This document shows positions 6,065 to 9,438 of a DNA stretch of 9,438 nucleotides, in pieces. The notes beneath the pieces are model-generated. The model made no database searches, had not been told where the DNA came from, and worked only from the letters and a program-made list of their open reading frames with translations. Source of the DNA: Elusimicrobiota bacterium. Its GTDB lineage: Bacteria; CG03; SLGR01; PWQF01. Where the stretch lies: contig PWMP01000083.1 in assembly GCA_003558145.1 (NCBI GenBank), positions 1 through 9,438 of the forward strand, given 5' to 3'. Position numbers and translations under genes: made by a program. Position 1 is the stretch's first letter. Every line of letters starts with the position of its first letter.

Positions 6065-7960
6065 TCAATGACTGTTCAGCCACTGTCGGAGCTGCTGGTT
6101 TGACGGATTAAGCTCGAGGGCTTTCTGATAGGCCTTTTTGGCGCCCGCTTCGTTATCAAGAGCAAGACAGCAGGAACCTATATACTGATAGCTTTGCCAC
6201 AGGGACGGGTTAGAGGCTATGGATTTGTTAAACTCCTTGATGGCGTTTTCGTAATCCTCTTTTTTATAAAGTTCCAGTCCTTTCCGGTAGCTTTCAAATG
6301 CAGCTTCGTCATCCTGCTGGCCGACGGCCTCGGCGGCTTCAAGCTGCTGTTTCTTATCATATGCCTCCTGGGCGGCCTTTATTATCTCTTCAAGGACTCC
6401 TTCTTTTTCGCCTTCACCGAGTTCTTCCACCCACAATTCTTCTTTGGATGCACCCGTTACAGAAGATATAGAGCCGGATGCTTCCAAATCTTTTATTTTT
6501 GCTACCACTTCCATCTGTTTCTGTTTTATCTGTTCTTCTGTAAGTTTTTTTCCAAACTCTATTTCTTCCTTTAAAAGAGCGGCTGCTCCTTCGCTCATAT
6601 TGGATATAAATTTGTTTTTTGCTTCTTCTGATACGTTTTTAAGAGCCGCGCCCAAATCGGCTGTTTCCATTTCCTGTATTAGAGTCTGTATAGATACATC
6701 GTCCATATTAACAATATTTTCAAAACTGAAAATGCGCTTCTGTATCTTTTCGGCAAATTCAGGATCTTCCGAAGACATCTGCTTAAGCAGCTGTTCTCTT
6801 TTTTCTTCGTCCATCATTTCAAACATCTCAACAAGACTTTCCACACCGCCGGCGATATAATCTATTTTTCTGCTCAGGAATTCGTCTATCTTCTGCATTA
6901 CTTCCTTTGAAGTTCTCTGAAATTTTACTATTTCCTTTGGTATTCCTATAGTTTTCTCCTCGCCCGGAATAGAACTTAAGACTTTTGCTGCACGCGGAGA
7001 AGGCAGGTATTTAAGCAAAAGCGCGACAACCTCCGGTTTTTCAAAGCTTAAAAGGTAAGCCAATTTTTTCAAATCTTTATTTTCCAAAAATTTAAGCGGT
7101 ATATATGTCATTTTCTTAAACTCCTCATCTTCTATATCTTCTCCCCCCTCTTTTTGTTCTTCTTCATCTCCTTCTATTTCTTCTTCCATCTCAATTTCAC
7201 CATCGGGAGTTATTCCAAAACCCCCTCCTCCCCCGCTGCCACCGCCAGTGTATTCGGTTTCACTCTTCATTTCTTTTAAATCTTTCATAGTCTGCAGGGT
7301 TGTAAACAGAAACTTTCTAAGCGGTCCAAAAAGAAAAAGAGAAAGTATGGTAAGAGCAATAACAACCAGCGCTACTACATAGAAATTGGGATTAAAAAGA
7401 AGCCCCATAAAATCAACTGTTCTCCCGGCAAAATCTACTGTCTGTATAGTAAGGCGGTCTCCCCGCGCGGCATCCAGGTCCATAACCTCCGTTATAACGT
7501 TTTCAATCGTCGCAATTACAGTTTCCGGTATAGTGGAATCTATTATAAGGCTTATTCGCATATTATCTATAAATTCCGAAGGTAGAGTTATAACATCCTG
7601 AAGGCGCTTTCCGCCTACACGCTCGGCAACTTCTGTTTCTCTCTCAGTCATATCTTCCCTGCGCGGTATGCCTGGAAGATATTCTTCTCTCATGGGAAGC
7701 CGCCGTTCAGCGTCTTCATCCCTTTCGAGCCATTCTTCTACGGTTTCGCGGCTCCGGCTGAGGTCCGAAAGGTTTACACTGACTAAAACAGTGGCTCTCC
7801 CTTCGCCCACTATCCTGGAAATAATTCCCTGCAGGTGATCTTCCAGGCGCCTTTCTGTCTCCATTTTCTGATTCATCAAGGTGGTATAATCCATAAAATC
7901 AGAAGCGCCCAGAAGAAGGGGCGCCAGAATCAGTACCATTATTTTTATTATTTTATTCAT
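6065..7960 (-). CDS. FliF(RBM3-TM)-FliG(M/C)-TPR fusion protein, rotor-like
   Basis: This 631-residue protein appears to combine two flagellar rotor proteins. Residues 1-20 form a hydrophobic signal or anchor. Residues 36-178 match the FliF C-terminal periplasmic module: LEDHLQGIISRIVGEGRATV, then SRETVEEW, a short LPGIP loop, TERETEVAERVGGKR and a final GDRLTIQTVDF strand. A transmembrane helix covers about 190-212. Residues 236-283 are a Gly-rich then strongly acidic linker. FliG middle and C-terminal domains run about 285-500, with EKPEV at 307-311 in place of the EHPQR motif, RIFSFENIV for the MFxF hinge, and MDDVSIQTLIQEM for the torque helix. TPRs occupy about 553-629. FliF RBM1/RBM2 and FliG's N-terminal domain are missing. 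Canonical FliF and FliG are separate proteins of about 550 and 330 residues. The start has a good AAAGGA site. Inferred role: a membrane rotor ring with a cytoplasmic torque face for the MotAB encoded nearby. Confidence 0.88.
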   Translation of the reverse strand: MNKIIKIMVLILAPLLLGASDFMDYTTLMNQKMETERRLEDHLQGIISRIVGEGRATVLVSVNLSDLSRSRETVEEWLERDEDAERRLPMREEYLPGIPRREDMTERETEVAERVGGKRLQDVITLPSEFIDNMRISLIIDSTIPETVIATIENVITEVMDLDAARGDRLTIQTVDFAGRTVDFMGLLFNPNFYVVALVVIALTILSLFLFGPLRKFLFTTLQTMKDLKEMKSETEYTGGGSGGGGGFGITPDGEIEMEEEIEGDEEEQKEGGEDIEDEEFKKMTYIPLKFLENKDLKKLAYLLSFEKPEVVALLLKYLPSPRAAKVLSSIPGEEKTIGIPKEIVKFQRTSKEVMQKIDEFLSRKIDYIAGGVESLVEMFEMMDEEKREQLLKQMSSEDPEFAEKIQKRIFSFENIVNMDDVSIQTLIQEMETADLGAALKNVSEEAKNKFISNMSEGAAALLKEEIEFGKKLTEEQIKQKQMEVVAKIKDLEASGSISSVTGASKEELWVEELGEGEKEGVLEEIIKAAQEAYDKKQQLEAAEAVGQQDDEAAFESYRKGLELYKKEDYENAIKEFNKSIASNPSLWQSYQYIGSCCLALDNEAGAKKAYQKALELNPSNQQLRQWLNSH

Positions 7961-7971
7961 ACTCGATTCCT

Positions 7972-9438
7972 TTAAAATTCATCTAACATGTTTTCTACCG
8001 GCGGCCGTTCCTCTGTTCCCCTCACTCTTTCAAGGAATCTTTCCAGCTGGGTGTCTGCAGGATTAAGCCTAAGAGATTCCTGCCAGTTTTCTACAGCTCT
8101 TTCTTCATTGCCCATTGCGTAAAAAGCCGAACCTATTCTCTTGTAAGCTTCCGCATTACGGGGTTCTATTACAAGAACGTCCTGCGCCATCTCTATAGCC
8201 CTGGAATATTCTCCTTCATAAAATCTTTGAAGCGACCTGTGCAATTTGTATTCGGAAAGTGACATACCGGAAGCAACTCTTATTCTCGGCTGAGCAATAC
8301 CCTCTATTGAAGCAATAAGACGCATCAGATTCTCCGCCTGACGGTCATCGGGATCAAGAGCAATTATGTGATTCAGCGCAAGTAAAAGCAGGTCCGTATT
8401 ATTGTCTTCTATGTATTCCATCAGTCCTCTTCTTAGAAGTTCACCCTCGCGGGTATCATCGTCACGGGAGGGTACAACCTGAGCAATTCTGCTGAGCAGA
8501 TTTAACTTGCGCGCAAGATCCCTGTCGGAAGGATCCATTGCGTAGGCACTTTCATAGTATCTTGCAGCTTCTCTGAATAAGCCGGCTCTGTATGCAGCAT
8601 CCCCGGTCACCTCTCGTTCCTGCGCTGTGCGTCGCTTTACTTCTTCTACTGACCTGCCGAGTTTTACAGTTGCGGAAACCCTGTGAGACCCGCCTAAATC
8701 GTGAGCGGCATAGGAATAGTCCAGCCCGTAATCAAGATAAGACAATCCAAAACCTATGTTTATTTCTTCCCGGTCAATTCCAAACCTGATATCAAGAAAA
8801 TCCATAGCGAGGTACTCGGCTCCCATAAAAACGGGAAGCCCCATACTCCAGCCGTAAATAGAAGTAGCTATATCCGTTGCAAGAGTCAGTCTGTCCCGTA
8901 GAAAAGTATAACTTACTCCCAAGCGCAAGTTCATAGGCAGGGTGGTTTCTGTGGAATCACCAAACTTGACTGCAAAAAGATTCTGCAGGTTCATTCCAAG
9001 GCTGAGATTGTCAATCGGAGAATAGAGGGCACCAAGGTCCATTGTATAATTTCCGCTGGTGTGATCATCCAGAGTATGTGTCATACGCTTAAATCCGCCG
9101 CCGATAGCAAGATTATCAAGAACACGCTGACCGTATGACACTCCATAGGCGCTCTGAATATCTTCAAAATCATAAGTTTTTCTATTGTCTGAATCTCTCC
9201 CTTCTATTGATCCCAGGAACAGCCTGGTACCGCTGAATCCGAAAGTTCCTCCGAATTCGGTAGGCTGAACATAACTTATAAAATCATAAACTGTGCCGCC
9301 CCAGAGTATTGTATGAAGAGCCGTAAGCTCGGGACGGGAAATACCGGCAAGTCCTGCCGGGTTCCAGTATGCAGCCGAGGCGTCATCTGCAATGGAAACA
9401 AACGCCTTCCCCATTCCCAGGGACCTTGCGCCTGCTCC
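7972..9438 (-). CDS. PorV/UPF0164-like outer-membrane beta-barrel with C-terminal TPR domain (5' end outside window)
   Basis: The first in-frame ATG is at 9412-9414, but the frame stays open to the window edge and encodes GAGARSLGMGKAFVSIADD. This is the usual mature N-terminal motif of PorV/PorQ-type barrels, which is followed here by AAYWNPAGLAGI. The true start and signal peptide therefore lie upstream of the window. Counting from that internal Met, residues 1-253 show alternating barrel strands ending in a typical closing strand (LGGSHRVSATVKLG). A helical region with TPR-like repeats follows: roughly 268-300, 340-365, and a clear unit at 423-456 ending in LRLNPAD. Family knowledge: PorV-like barrels sit in the outer membrane, and some act as shuttles for type IX secretion. 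The TPR part should be periplasmic. The TAA stop overlaps the AAAGGA ribosome site of the FliF-FliG gene, with 11 bases between them, so the two are co-transcribed. The substrate or partner is unknown. Confidence 0.85.
   Translation of the reverse strand, partial: GAGARSLGMGKAFVSIADDASAAYWNPAGLAGISRPELTALHTILWGGTVYDFISYVQPTEFGGTFGFSGTRLFLGSIEGRDSDNRKTYDFEDIQSAYGVSYGQRVLDNLAIGGGFKRMTHTLDDHTSGNYTMDLGALYSPIDNLSLGMNLQNLFAVKFGDSTETTLPMNLRLGVSYTFLRDRLTLATDIATSIYGWSMGLPVFMGAEYLAMDFLDIRFGIDREEINIGFGLSYLDYGLDYSYAAHDLGGSHRVSATVKLGRSVEEVKRRTAQEREVTGDAAYRAGLFREAARYYESAYAMDPSDRDLARKLNLLSRIAQVVPSRDDDTREGELLRRGLMEYIEDNNTDLLLLALNHIIALDPDDRQAENLMRLIASIEGIAQPRIRVASGMSLSEYKLHRSLQRFYEGEYSRAIEMAQDVLVIEPRNAEAYKRIGSAFYAMGNEERAVENWQESLRLNPADTQLERFLERVRGTEERPPVENMLDEF

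Noticed and set aside
6194..6860. Plus-strand open frames opposite the FliG/TPR part
   Set aside because: They lie wholly within the recognised FliF-FliG gene, have no family features and show the same antisense Phe/Ser/Cys bias.
7420..7960. Type III secretion inner ring protein (YscJ/SctJ) instead of FliF
   Set aside because: The matching motifs are those of the FliF C-terminal domain, which YscJ lacks. The same chain continues into FliG, which has no counterpart in injectisomes, and MotAB is nearby.

Overview
The whole window reads as one strand-uniform gene cluster. Every supported gene lies on the minus strand, so transcription runs from position 9438 towards position 1. Spacing is tight: 11, 63, 6, 3 and 0 bases between consecutive genes. 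Only the first ~116 bases lack a supported gene. I see no tRNA, rRNA, CRISPR array, insertion sequence or convincing intrinsic terminator. A PorV-like outer-membrane barrel together with a peptidoglycan-binding MotB points to a diderm bacterium. The flbD-motA-motB order is familiar from spirochaete, Thermotoga and Firmicute flagellar operons, and PorV-like barrels fused to TPRs occur in several deep-branching diderm phyla. I cannot name the organism from the sequence.

Layout in transcription order: (1) 7972-9438, a 5'-truncated PorV/UPF0164-like beta-barrel with a C-terminal TPR region. (2) 6065-7960, a remarkable fusion: signal or membrane anchor, the C-terminal periplasmic domain of FliF (RBM3-like), a transmembrane helix, an acidic/Gly-rich linker, FliG middle and C-terminal domains, then TPRs. 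(3) 5006-6001, a proline-rich head followed by coiled coil. (4) 2064-4778, a very long coiled coil whose open frame actually extends back to 5030, over the end of gene 3. Genes 3 and 4 look like one ~1,312-residue protein split by a -1 frame change near 5006-5030. (5) 1830-2057, FlbD. (6) 972-1826, MotA with a poly-lysine tail. (7) 117-971, MotB with an extra ~60-70-residue helical insert inside its OmpA-like domain.

Working model (inference): MotA/MotB form an ion-driven stator anchored to peptidoglycan. They act on a minimal rotor in which the MS-ring piece (FliF RBM3 plus TM) and the switch-ring torque domain (FliG) are one polypeptide. No rod, hook, filament, export-gate, FliM or FliN gene is visible. 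The rotor is instead co-encoded with a giant cytoplasmic coiled coil and an outer-membrane barrel that carries a similar TPR. This could be a non-flagellar trans-envelope motor, for example for gliding or surface transport, broadly analogous to the MotAB-like AglRQS motor of Myxococcus. It could also be an unusual second locus in a flagellated cell. Whether the genome has canonical fliF, fliG, fliM, fliN and hook genes elsewhere would decide between these.
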